From assembly GCA_046756945.1 (NCBI GenBank), contig JBHHXI010000069.1, positions 1 through 16,378 of the forward strand: 16,378 nucleotides of DNA, in the 5' to 3' direction. Positions 7,521-13,365 of this stretch are shown one piece after another (position 1 is the stretch's first letter; every line of letters starts with the position of its first letter). The notes below the pieces were generated by a model, which was not told the origin of the DNA, ran no database searches, and saw only the letters and a program-made list of their open reading frames with translations. The stretch comes from JACZQZ01 sp046756945 (GTDB lineage Bacteria > Pseudomonadota > Alphaproteobacteria > Rhodospirillales > 2-02-FULL-58-16). Both the position numbers and the translations under genes were made by a program.

Positions 7521-7536
7521 CTTGACTTATGTCAAG
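7521..7536. promoter_or_regulatory. FNR/FixK/Dnr-type operator upstream of pqqA
   Basis: CTTGAC-TTAT-GTCAAG is a perfect inverted repeat with six-base arms and a four-base spacer. It fits the TTGAN-N4-NTCAA layout bound by FNR/Anr/FixK/Dnr members of the CRP-FNR family. It is the only such site seen in the window and is centred about 158 bp before the pqqA ATG. A TATGTG hexamer (7553-7558) lies 16 nt beyond it and could serve as -10, but spacing to the operator is not the ideal -41.5, so the promoter geometry is uncertain. A second inverted repeat, GGCGG/CCGCC (7536-7540 and 7548-7552), abuts it. Confidence 0.6.
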
Positions 7537-7589
7537 GCGGGGACTTGCCGCCTATGTGAAAAAAAATCCACGTTCTATGAGTGCCTTAG

Positions 7590-7633
7590 CTCCACCCGGG
7601 TGCCGTGCCGTCAGGGCGGCAGGACGAGTGGAG
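7590..7633 (+). other. Predicted structured RNA element in the pqqA leader
   Basis: CTCCAC (7590-7595) can pair with GTGGAG (7628-7633). Inside this, TGCCG (7606-7610) pairs with CGGCA (7617-7621) around a TCAGGG loop, giving a nested two-stem structure about 50 nt before the pqqA ribosome site. I do not recognise it as a known RNA family. The surrounding 7425-7686 stretch has no gene apart from the operator region described separately. The pairing could be chance in GC-rich DNA. Confidence 0.35.
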
Positions 7634-7686
7634 GGGGCTGTGGTGCCGCATAGTGTTACGATTGTTTAGAAAACAGGGAGGGAATC

Positions 7687-7761
7687 ATGAAATGGGTGAC
7701 ACCCGCGTATTGCGATCTGCGCCTGGGGTTTGAGGTCACAGCATACGCCTATAACCGTTAA
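7687..7761 (+). CDS. pqqA: PqqA, PQQ precursor peptide
   Basis: A 24-residue peptide, MKWVTPAYCDLRLG then FEVTAYAYNR, matches the PqqA family, including the MKW start, the RLGFEVTAY core and the AYNR end. PQQ is built from a Glu and a Tyr of this peptide, which PqqE joins by a carbon-carbon bond; here they are Glu16 and Tyr20 with the invariant E-x3-Y spacing. A strong ribosome site, GGGAGGGA (7676-7683), precedes the ATG. The gene is below usual length cut-offs and would be missed by many gene finders. It has the required substrate residues, so it looks functional. Cys9 is not a residue I expect in most PqqA sequences. Confidence 0.95.
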   Translation: MKWVTPAYCDLRLGFEVTAYAYNR

Positions 7762-7778
7762 CGCACGCACATCATCTT

Positions 7779-7805
7779 CGAGGGGCCCTGTCAAGCGGCC
7801 CCTCG
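7779..7805 (+). terminator. Hairpin between pqqA and pqqD (possible attenuator or processing element)
   Basis: CGAGGGGCC (7779-7787) and GGCCCCTCG (7797-7805) form a perfect nine-pair stem with a nine-nt loop, 17 nt after the pqqA stop. It is followed by ATTGCTG and not a T-run, so partial termination or transcript stabilisation is more likely than full termination. Such an element would give the small peptide more transcript than the enzymes that modify it; that role is inference. Confidence 0.55.
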
Positions 7806-7838
7806 ATTGCTGTGAGGTGCAGACGCAGGTGACCGCAA

Positions 7839-8123
7839 ATGTCCGAAACCGTTGACCTTGGACCGGACGATTACGTCGAGATCAATCCGATGTACCTCTT
7901 CCGCTGGGAGGAATCCCAGCGGGCGTACATCCTTCTCTATCCCGAAGGCGTCGTGAAGCTGAACGAGACCGCCGGCGAGATCCTCAAGCGCTGCGGCGGC
8001 GATAAGTCGGTGCGCGAGTTGGTCGAGGAGCTGAAAACACACTATGCCGGCGAAGACGTCGAAAGCGGGGTCCTCGAGTTCCTGGGAGAGTCTCATGCCA
8101 AAGGCTGGATCAGACGCAAGTGA
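7839..8123 (+). CDS. pqqD: PqqD, PqqA-binding chaperone (RiPP recognition element)
   Basis: PqqD binds PqqA and presents it to PqqE. The 94-residue product has the PqqD wing-helix pattern: FRWEESQRAYILLYPEGVVKLNETAGEILKRCGG (about 22-55), then VRELVEELKTHYAGEDVESGVLEFLGESHAKGWI. The motif LLYPEGxVKLNxTAGEIL is diagnostic and fits PQQ clusters better than general RiPP recognition domains. AGGTGA (7827-7832) lies six bases before the ATG. The 3' end overlaps pqqE by 29 nt, so the two partner proteins are probably co-translated. pqqB and pqqC, which commonly lie between pqqA and pqqD, are missing here. Confidence 0.95.
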   Translation: MSETVDLGPDDYVEINPMYLFRWEESQRAYILLYPEGVVKLNETAGEILKRCGGDKSVRELVEELKTHYAGEDVESGVLEFLGESHAKGWIRRK

Positions 8124-9291
8124 CGTCAATCTTGACGGGCAGGGCAAGCCGCTGTGGCTGTGTTGCGAGCTGACCTACCGCTGCCCGCTCAAATGCGTGT
8201 GGTGCAACAACCCTCTCGACTTCGACCGCTACCGCGACGAGCTGGATACCGACGAATGGAAGCGGGTGCTCGCTGAGGGCCGCACGCTGGGCGCGCTGCA
8301 ACTCGGCCTCACCGGCGGCGAGCCGGCGATGCGCAGGGACCTGGAGGACCTGGTCGCCGAGGCAAGCCGGCTCGGCTATTACACCAACCTGATCACCAGC
8401 GGAATGAACCTCGACAAGGACCGCCTGGCCGCCATGAAGGAGGCCGGTCTCAACCAGATCCAGCTCAGCATCCAGTCGCCCGACCCGGCGATGACCGAGG
8501 CGCTGGTCGGCGCCCGCGCCTTGGAGCGGAAGCTGGAGATTGCCCGCGACATCAAGGCACTGGGCTTTCCGATGGTGCTCAACGTCCCGGTATGCCGGGA
8601 CAGCATCGACCAGACCCCGGAAATCCTGGCCATGGCCGAGGACCTCGAGGTCGACTATCTGGAGTACGTCCAGATCCAGTACTACAACTGGGCACTGCTC
8701 AACCGCGCCGAACTGCTGCCGAGCGAGGCCCAGCTCCGGCGCGCGGAGACCGCTGTGATGGCGGCGCGCGAGCGGCTTGCCGGCCGCATGACGATCTATT
8801 TCGTCGTCCCCGACTACTACGCGTCCACGATGGCCGGCCCGGAGCGGGCTGGCCAGCCCAAGGCCTGCATGAACGGGTGGGGCAGCATTCACCTGACCAT
8901 CGCGCCGGACGGCGCCGCGCTCCCGTGCCAGGAGGCCCGCGTCATTCCCGGGCTCGATTTCCCGTCCGTACGGGACCACGGCCTCGGGTGGATCTGGCAC
9001 GAGTCGCCCGCCTTCAACAAGTTCCGCGGCGACGCCTGGATGAAGGAGCCCTGCCAGAGCTGCGACGACAAGCCGACCTGCTTCGGCGGCTGCCGGTGCC
9101 AGGCCTACCTGCTGAGCGGCGATCCGGCCAATGCCGATCCCGCCTGCACCCGCTCGCCGCATCACCATGTGATCGCGGCGGCGGTCGCCGAGGCCGGGCG
9201 GCCAGGACACCTCCGCCAACCGCTGGTGTACAGGCAGGCGAGGGCGGTCACGTCGACTTTCCTGGAGCCCGGCCGTGAGAACGCCCCTTGA
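8095..9291 (+). CDS. pqqE: PqqE-type radical SAM/SPASM enzyme (PqqA Glu-Tyr crosslinking)
   Basis: PqqE forms the Glu-Tyr carbon-carbon bond in PqqA. The 398-residue protein has the radical SAM motif C30-x3-C34-x2-C37 in LTYRCPLKCVWCNNPLDF, TGGEPAMRRD (73-82), YYTNLITSG, and the PqqE signature YYNWALLNRAELLPS. The C-terminal SPASM domain has C258 (ACMNGWG), C278, C320, C323, C329, C333, C335 and C351 (DPAC before SPHHH). The eight SPASM positions align at constant offset with those I recall for Methylobacterium PqqE, except that its Asp ligand corresponds to Cys329 here. Several other positions also differ: CELTYRC for the more usual AELTYRC, TGGEP for SGGEP, and about eight extra residues near 244-254. 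It is therefore a divergent PqqE. ATG 8095 has GGAGAG (8085-8090) upstream; the longer frame to 8044 is not supported. Confidence 0.93.
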   Translation: MPKAGSDASDVNLDGQGKPLWLCCELTYRCPLKCVWCNNPLDFDRYRDELDTDEWKRVLAEGRTLGALQLGLTGGEPAMRRDLEDLVAEASRLGYYTNLITSGMNLDKDRLAAMKEAGLNQIQLSIQSPDPAMTEALVGARALERKLEIARDIKALGFPMVLNVPVCRDSIDQTPEILAMAEDLEVDYLEYVQIQYYNWALLNRAELLPSEAQLRRAETAVMAARERLAGRMTIYFVVPDYYASTMAGPERAGQPKACMNGWGSIHLTIAPDGAALPCQEARVIPGLDFPSVRDHGLGWIWHESPAFNKFRGDAWMKEPCQSCDDKPTCFGGCRCQAYLLSGDPANADPACTRSPHHHVIAAAVAEAGRPGHLRQPLVYRQARAVTSTFLEPGRENAP

Positions 9292-9382
9292 GTCGGTCGC
9301 CGGGACCGTGCTTTGCGGTCTGGTTCTCACCGCGGTGCTCGTCGTCGTCCTGCGCGCCGTGGTCGCCGCCGGAGCGGGCTGA
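9275..9382 (+). CDS. Possible 35-residue single-helix membrane protein
   Basis: From a GTG at 9275 a 36-codon frame overlaps the last 17 bases of pqqE and ends at 9382, 33 bp before the next membrane protein. It encodes RTPLESVAGTVLCGLVLTAV followed by LVVVLRAVVAAGAG. This is one strongly hydrophobic segment (about residues 9-26) with an Arg on each side, an organisation typical of real small membrane proteins. GGAG (9264-9267) lies seven bases upstream. I do not recognise a family. The position between pqqE and a membrane protein suggests an accessory subunit, but a chance hydrophobic frame in GC-rich DNA cannot be excluded. Confidence 0.5.
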   Translation: MRTPLESVAGTVLCGLVLTAVLVVVLRAVVAAGAG

Positions 9383-9415
9383 GGTTCGCGTCCGCGCGGA
9401 AGGCGGGATCGCCCC

Positions 9416-9925
9416 GTGGATGTGCCGCTGATCGACCTGGTGTTGCGCTGGCTCCACTTCTTCGCCGGCATCGTGTGGATCGGTCACAACTATGCGGGCG
9501 CCGTGCTCGTCCCCCGGTTCCGGCCCTACACGCCCGACCAGGACAGGCACGAGGTGTTGACGTCGTCCTACATGGGAAGAATTTCGCGGGAGCACGCGAT
9601 ATTCCGCCACGCCGCCACCGTCGCGTGGGCGACCGGCGTCCTCATGCTGTGGCACCAGGACCGGCTGGTCGACGCCCTGATGCTCAACGGTTACGACGCG
9701 CCGATCGGCGCCGGCGCGTGGATCGGCACGGTCATGGTGCTCAACGTCTGGCTGGTGATGTGGCCGCACCAGAAGAAGGTGCTGGGCCTTGTCCCGGCAC
9801 CGCTGGACGAGCGCGTGCGCTGTTCGCGCATCACGTTCCTGTCGGCGCGCACCAACACCATGTTGTCGATCCCGCTGCTGTTTCTGATGGCGGCGGGCCC
9901 GCACGCCCTTTTCCTGTTCGACTGA
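9416..9925 (+). CDS. Urate oxidase N-terminal-like (PuuD-type) integral membrane protein
   Basis: A 169-residue protein has about four membrane segments (near 8-30, 64-80, 100-117 and 145-166). Its pattern matches the membrane domain found at the N-terminus of bacterial PuuD-type urate oxidases: RWLHFFAGIVWIGHNY at the start, VLNVWLVMWPHQKKVLG (108-124) and SARTNTMLSIPLLFLM (143-158). In PuuD a cytochrome c domain follows; here it is absent, so this is a stand-alone version. Histidines in or near the helices (H14, H24, H65, H80, H118) could bind heme or another cofactor, which is inference. The GTG at 9416 has only a weak ribosome site. The gene follows pqqE and the small frame closely, so it may be co-transcribed and could pass electrons from a PQQ-dependent dehydrogenase. 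Confidence 0.72.
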   Translation: MDVPLIDLVLRWLHFFAGIVWIGHNYAGAVLVPRFRPYTPDQDRHEVLTSSYMGRISREHAIFRHAATVAWATGVLMLWHQDRLVDALMLNGYDAPIGAGAWIGTVMVLNVWLVMWPHQKKVLGLVPAPLDERVRCSRITFLSARTNTMLSIPLLFLMAAGPHALFLFD

Positions 9926-9942
9926 TCTTGGGGTCTGGTTCC

Positions 9943-11097
9943 ATGGCGAGATCTCCGGACGCGGCCGAAAAGACCCGGCGACCGCGACGCCGGCGCCGGG
10001 CCGGGGCCTGCGGGGACGGCCCGGTTTTCAGCTTCGCCGCCGGTCCCGCCATCATGCCCCGGGAGGTATTGGCGCAGGCCCGCGACGAGATGCTCGACTG
10101 GCGGGGAAGCGGGGTTTCGGTGTTGGAGATGCCTTTCACCGGTCCCGAGTTCAAGGAGATCCTGACGCGCGCCATCGAGGATCTAAGAGACCTTCTGGCG
10201 ATCCCCCGCACCTACCGGGTGCTGTTCCTGCAGGGAGGCGCCTACGCCCATTTCGCCATGGTTCCCATGAACCTGCTGCGCGGCCGGCCCCGGGCGGATT
10301 ACGTCGAGACCGGCCACTGGTCCCGGCGGGCGATCGGCGAGGCCCGGCGCTACTGCGGCGTCGACGTGGTCGCCAGCGGCGAACGCGACGATTTCCACCG
10401 GGTGCCGCCGCGCCGGACCTGGCGCCTGAACGCCGACGCGGCTTATTGTCACATCACGACCAACGAGACGGCGCAGGGACTGCAGTTCCATTGGACGCCG
10501 GATACCGGCGACGTGCCGCTGGTGGCGGACATGACGGCTGACTTCCTGTCCCGGCCCATCGACATCACGCGCTATGGACTGATCTACGCCAGCGCCCAGA
10601 AGAACGTCGGCCCGGCGGGACTGACGATCGTGATCGTCCGCGACGACCTCCTCGGCGGGGCCCTGCCGGGCACGCCGACGGTTTTCAATTACACGGTCCA
10701 GGCCGACAACGACTCGACGGTGAACACGCCGCCGACCTATGCCGTCTATGTCGCGGGCCTGGTGTTCCAGTGGCTGAAGGGCCAGGGGGGGCTGCCGGCG
10801 GTGGCGCGGATGAACCGGCGCAAGAGCGCCAGGCTGTATGCGGCGATCGACGCCAGCGGTTTCTACCGGTGCCCGGTCGTTGCCGCCGACCGTTCCCTGG
10901 CCAACGTCTGTTTCCGCCTTCCCAACGAGTCCCTGGAGGCCGGCTTCCTGGCCGATGCGGGCCGCCATGGCCTGCTCAACCTCAAGGGACATTCCGCGTT
11001 CGGCGGCATCCGTGCCAGCCTCTACAACGCGATGCCGGAAAAGGGCGTCGACGCCCTGATCGATTTCATGGAACGGTTTTCGCGCCGCCACGGATGA
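9943..11097 (+). CDS. serC: Phosphoserine aminotransferase SerC
   Basis: SerC interconverts 3-phosphohydroxypyruvate and phosphoserine in serine synthesis (and acts in PLP synthesis in some bacteria). The 384-residue protein follows the E. coli-type family closely: FSFAAGPAIMPREVLAQA, GSGVSVLEMPFTGPEF, LFLQGGAYAHFAMVPMNLL, HITTNETAQG, ADMTADFLSRPIDITRYGLIY, the PLP lysine in SAQKNVGPAGLTIVIVRDDLL (Lys220), NTPPTYAVY, and KGHSAFGGIRASLYNAMP. About 26 arginine-rich residues precede the usual family start; no alternative in-frame start sits between them and the core, so ATG 9943 is kept although its ribosome site is weak. It begins 17 bp after the upstream membrane protein gene, so read-through is possible. 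No serA or serB is present in the window. Confidence 0.95.
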   Translation: MARSPDAAEKTRRPRRRRRAGACGDGPVFSFAAGPAIMPREVLAQARDEMLDWRGSGVSVLEMPFTGPEFKEILTRAIEDLRDLLAIPRTYRVLFLQGGAYAHFAMVPMNLLRGRPRADYVETGHWSRRAIGEARRYCGVDVVASGERDDFHRVPPRRTWRLNADAAYCHITTNETAQGLQFHWTPDTGDVPLVADMTADFLSRPIDITRYGLIYASAQKNVGPAGLTIVIVRDDLLGGALPGTPTVFNYTVQADNDSTVNTPPTYAVYVAGLVFQWLKGQGGLPAVARMNRRKSARLYAAIDASGFYRCPVVAADRSLANVCFRLPNESLEAGFLADAGRHGLLNLKGHSAFGGIRASLYNAMPEKGVDALIDFMERFSRRHG

Positions 11098-11240
11098 TCG
11101 TGGCACCGGCGTCAGCGGGGGCAGACGTGTAATGGTTCTTGATCGGGCAGGTCCCTCCCTTCGATGAACAGGCAGCTCCCCATCCCGGATACCGCGGCGC
11201 TGCCGGACGCTCTCCGTGTCCGATGGGGAAGCGGGGCGCC

Positions 11241-12512
11241 ATGAACGGTTTTACCGCCGCCTTCCTGATCGCGCTGGCTGCCTCTGGTGCCCTTCAGACG
11301 TGGCTCGCCCTGCGCCAGGTGGCGCATGTGCGGGCGCACCGCTTTGTCGTGCCGTCGGTCTTCCGCGACCGCGTCCCCCTGCACGTCCACCAGAAGGCGG
11401 CGGCGTACACCGTGGCCAGGACCCGGCTTGCCATCGCGGCGACAGGCATCGAGACGGTATTCCTGCTCGGTTGGACCTTGGGCGGCGGCCTGGAACTGCT
11501 CGACCGGGCCTGGCGCGCCCTGGGCCTGGGGCCGGTCGCCATCGGCGCCGGCGTCGTCGCGAGCGTTGTGCTGCTGATGATGCTGCTTCGCCTGCCGCTT
11601 TCCGCCTATCACCTTTTTGTCATCGAGGAGCGTTTCGGCTTCAACCGCGTCACCCCGGCGCTGTTCGCCGCCGATGCCGTCAAAAAGGGCCTTCTGCTGG
11701 CCGCCGCCGCGGCGGCCCTGGCGGCCGTGGCGGTGTGGCTGGCGGACACTTCCGGAACCCTGTGGTGGCTTTGGCTGTGGGCCGTATGGATGGCTTTCGT
11801 GGCGGCCAGGACGTGGGCCTACCCGGTGCTGGTGGCGCCGCTGTTCAACCGCTTCACCCCACTCGGGGACGACAGCCTGAAAACACGCATCGACGGGCTG
11901 CTGGAACGGTGGGGCCTGGTGCTTGACGGTGTGCTGGTCATGGACGGATCGCGCCGCTCCACCCAGGGCAACGCCTACTTCACCGGCTTTGGCAGCGGCA
12001 GGCGCCTCGTGCTTCTCGACACGCTCCTCGACCTGCTCGATGCCCGGGAGATCGAGGCCGTGCTGGCCCATGAGGTCGGTCATTTCAAGCGCCGCCACCT
12101 ACAGAAGTACCTGGCCGTCATGGCCCTTGCCGGCCTTGGCGCTTTCCTGGCCCTCGGCTGGCTGGCCGGACAGCCCGGGTTTTATCGGGGTCTTGGCGTA
12201 CCCCACCCGGCGCCCCACGCGGCGCTTGCGCTGTTCGTGCTGATCGTTCCGGTCCTCGCCGTGTTCCTGAAACCATTGACGTCGGCCGCGTTGCGCCGGT
12301 TCGAATTCGAGGCCGACGCCTTCGCCGCCAGGCACGGCGACGCGCCGGCCCTGATCCGGGCGCTGGTCAAGCTGTACCGCGCCAATGCGAATACGCTCAC
12401 CCCCGATCCGCTCTATTCGGCGTTTCACCAGTCGCACCCGCCGCCGTTGGCGCGGGTCGGGCGTTTGTTGGACAGCCGGCAGGCCTCCGCCGCGCCCACG
12501 GGCTGCCGATAG
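11241..12512 (+). CDS. M48 family (Ste24/CAAX-type) membrane metalloprotease
   Basis: A 423-residue protein has several hydrophobic segments (about 5-22, 64-84, 98-118, 150-190, 292-312 and 328-346). The zinc-protease motif HEVGH (277-281, in EAVLAHEVGHFKRRH) is followed by RFEFEADAFAA with the third ligand Glu357. Blocks such as PLSAYHLFVIEERFGFN, YPVLVAPLFNRFTPL, GSRRSTQGNAYFTGFG and the ending YSAFHQSHPPPLARV are typical of the bacterial Ste24 homologues, which act in membrane-protein quality control. All metal ligands are present. ATG 11241 is preceded by a G-rich stretch; ATG 11223 is an in-frame alternative adding six residues. It is 143 bp after serC. Its terminus converges with the livH remnant. 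Confidence 0.93.
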   Translation: MNGFTAAFLIALAASGALQTWLALRQVAHVRAHRFVVPSVFRDRVPLHVHQKAAAYTVARTRLAIAATGIETVFLLGWTLGGGLELLDRAWRALGLGPVAIGAGVVASVVLLMMLLRLPLSAYHLFVIEERFGFNRVTPALFAADAVKKGLLLAAAAAALAAVAVWLADTSGTLWWLWLWAVWMAFVAARTWAYPVLVAPLFNRFTPLGDDSLKTRIDGLLERWGLVLDGVLVMDGSRRSTQGNAYFTGFGSGRRLVLLDTLLDLLDAREIEAVLAHEVGHFKRRHLQKYLAVMALAGLGAFLALGWLAGQPGFYRGLGVPHPAPHAALALFVLIVPVLAVFLKPLTSAALRRFEFEADAFAARHGDAPALIRALVKLYRANANTLTPDPLYSAFHQSHPPPLARVGRLLDSRQASAAPTGCR

Positions 12513-12521
12513 GATCCTCCG

Positions 12522-12725
12522 TCAGGGTGCGCCGGGGACCTTCAGGCGCCGGGAAAGCCGCACGTAGGCGAAGGCGAAAACCGTGCCGATCATGAAGAAG
12601 TCGCCATGGGCGACGTTGATGATGTCCAGCAGCCCGAAAATGATCGACAGGCCAAGGGCGATGAGGGCGATGATCAGCCCCCAGACAAGGCCATTCATGG
12701 CCAGGATGACGATCAGATCCGACAC
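12522..12725 (-). pseudogene. Truncated LivH-like branched-chain amino acid permease (N-terminal fragment)
   Basis: The 67-residue frame matches the first membrane segments of LivH permeases: NGLVWGLIIALIALGLSIIF then GLLDIINVAHGDFFMIGT. Intact LivH proteins have about 290 residues; here similarity ends near residue 50, a basic tail (YVRLSRRLKVPGAP) follows, and a stop lies ten bases from the end of the M48 gene. No remaining permease sequence is visible. The GTG start has a strong ribosome site on the minus strand (GGAGGG) beside a run of eight G, so a short two-helix peptide could still be made. A gene remnant left by a deletion or rearrangement is the most likely reading; a domesticated mini-protein is the alternative. 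Confidence 0.75.
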
Positions 12726-12749
12726 GTGCCCTCCCCCCCCTTAATTTGC

Positions 12750-12779
12750 CGGGCACGGTGCCGAGCCGGCTCGTGCCCG
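12750..12779. repeat. Strong stem-loop upstream of the livH remnant
   Basis: CGGGCACG (12750-12757) and CGTGCCCG (12772-12779) form an eight-pair stem, and inside it GCCG (12760-12763) pairs with CGGC (12767-12770) over an AGC loop. On the minus strand it lies in the 5' leader of the livH fragment. It could be a terminator left from a lost neighbour or a regulatory structure; no T-run follows the stem on the plus strand. Confidence 0.45.
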
Positions 12780-13043
12780 CCAGCGGGACCGCATCCCGAA
12801 TCGCGCGAATTGCCGGCGGCCTCACCAAGGGAAGGGCCAGCCATACCGCCACGATTTTCCGTCATTGTTATCCCAAGAAACGGCCAATGTCTCGCTCCTT
12901 GAAGACAATCGCCGCGACCGCAACCGGAATTCGGCGGATTCGTAAGCGCTTATGCGTGTGGATTCTACCGGCCAGGCGCCGCAAAACACGAACGACGGCG
13001 CGTCCGCTACTGTATTACGTAAGCAAACGGCGAGTTCTTCCAG

Positions 13044-13072
13044 TTGACCGGTGCCCATGCGACCTTTAAAGT
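13044..13072 (+). promoter_or_regulatory. Candidate sigma70 promoter for the 63-residue gene
   Basis: TTGACC (13044-13049) and TAAAGT (13067-13072) are separated by the ideal 17 bp. Transcription would start near 13079, just before the GGGGAGG ribosome site, leaving a leader of about 18 nt. Confidence 0.55.
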
Positions 13073-13096
13073 TCTTGGTACGGGGAGGTGCCGGGG

Positions 13097-13288
13097 ATGA
13101 AAAACGCCCGCGTATACATGCGCGAGGACGAGGGCACCGTGTGGACGCGGATCGAGGGCTTGTACGGGCGTCCGGCCACGGTCGAGGAACTGGAAGGCTA
13201 TTGTCTCGCGCTCGGCGACGCCGCCGGCCGCGATTCAGACGACGCCGGCCGCCCGGTCGAGGGCGACCGGGTGTCCATCGCCGCGTAG
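13097..13288 (+). CDS. Small acidic protein of unknown function
   Basis: A 63-residue protein, acidic and soluble, begins KNARVYMREDEGTVWTRIEG then LYGRPATVEELEGYCLALGDAAG. I do not recognise a family. The first half looks like alternating strand (ARVYMRE, VWTRIEG) followed by a helix (TVEELEGYCLALGDAA), and the last 20 residues are polar and probably disordered. The ATG at 13097 has a good ribosome site (GGGGAGG, 13081-13087, about nine bases upstream) and a well-spaced promoter just before it. A GTG at 13088 is in frame but sits directly on the ribosome site. It stands alone and converges with the minus-strand gene to its right. Probably a real gene because initiation signals and composition agree. 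Confidence 0.65.
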   Translation: MKNARVYMREDEGTVWTRIEGLYGRPATVEELEGYCLALGDAAGRDSDDAGRPVEGDRVSIAA

Positions 13289-13365
13289 GCTTGTCGGGCC
13301 GGACGCGGGCCTGCCATATCCGGACCTTCCGCCAGGATCGCCGGCGCCGATCCCATTCCGGTCAC

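Larger units (their letters stand above)
12726..13096. other. Non-coding region of about 370 bp between livH remnant and the 63-residue gene
   Basis: This stretch holds the leader of the livH remnant with an eight-base C run (12733-12740), a strong hairpin (12750-12779) and a promoter near its right end. Between 12780 and 13040 I see nothing recognisable. The open frames there give arginine- or serine-rich translations without family resemblance, and the base composition is lower in GC than in the flanking genes. Confidence 0.5.

Noticed and set aside
8110..9471. 453-residue minus-strand open frame opposite pqqE
   Set aside because: Shadow frame in GC-rich DNA: His/Arg/Gly-rich translation without family pattern, lying opposite a gene with clear motifs.
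11241..12512. M48 protease as the protease processing crosslinked PqqA
   Set aside because: PqqA processing is done by M16-type PqqF/G; this protein is an ordinary Ste24-like membrane protease, lies beyond serC and is not obviously in the pqq operon.
12822..13058. 78-residue minus-strand frame in the same gap
   Set aside because: No initiation signal or recognisable motif, and it overlaps the promoter of the 63-residue gene.
12746..13069. 107-residue plus-strand frame in the 12726-13096 gap
   Set aside because: Arg/Ser/Thr-rich with no family resemblance and no ribosome site, and it spans a strong hairpin and a promoter.
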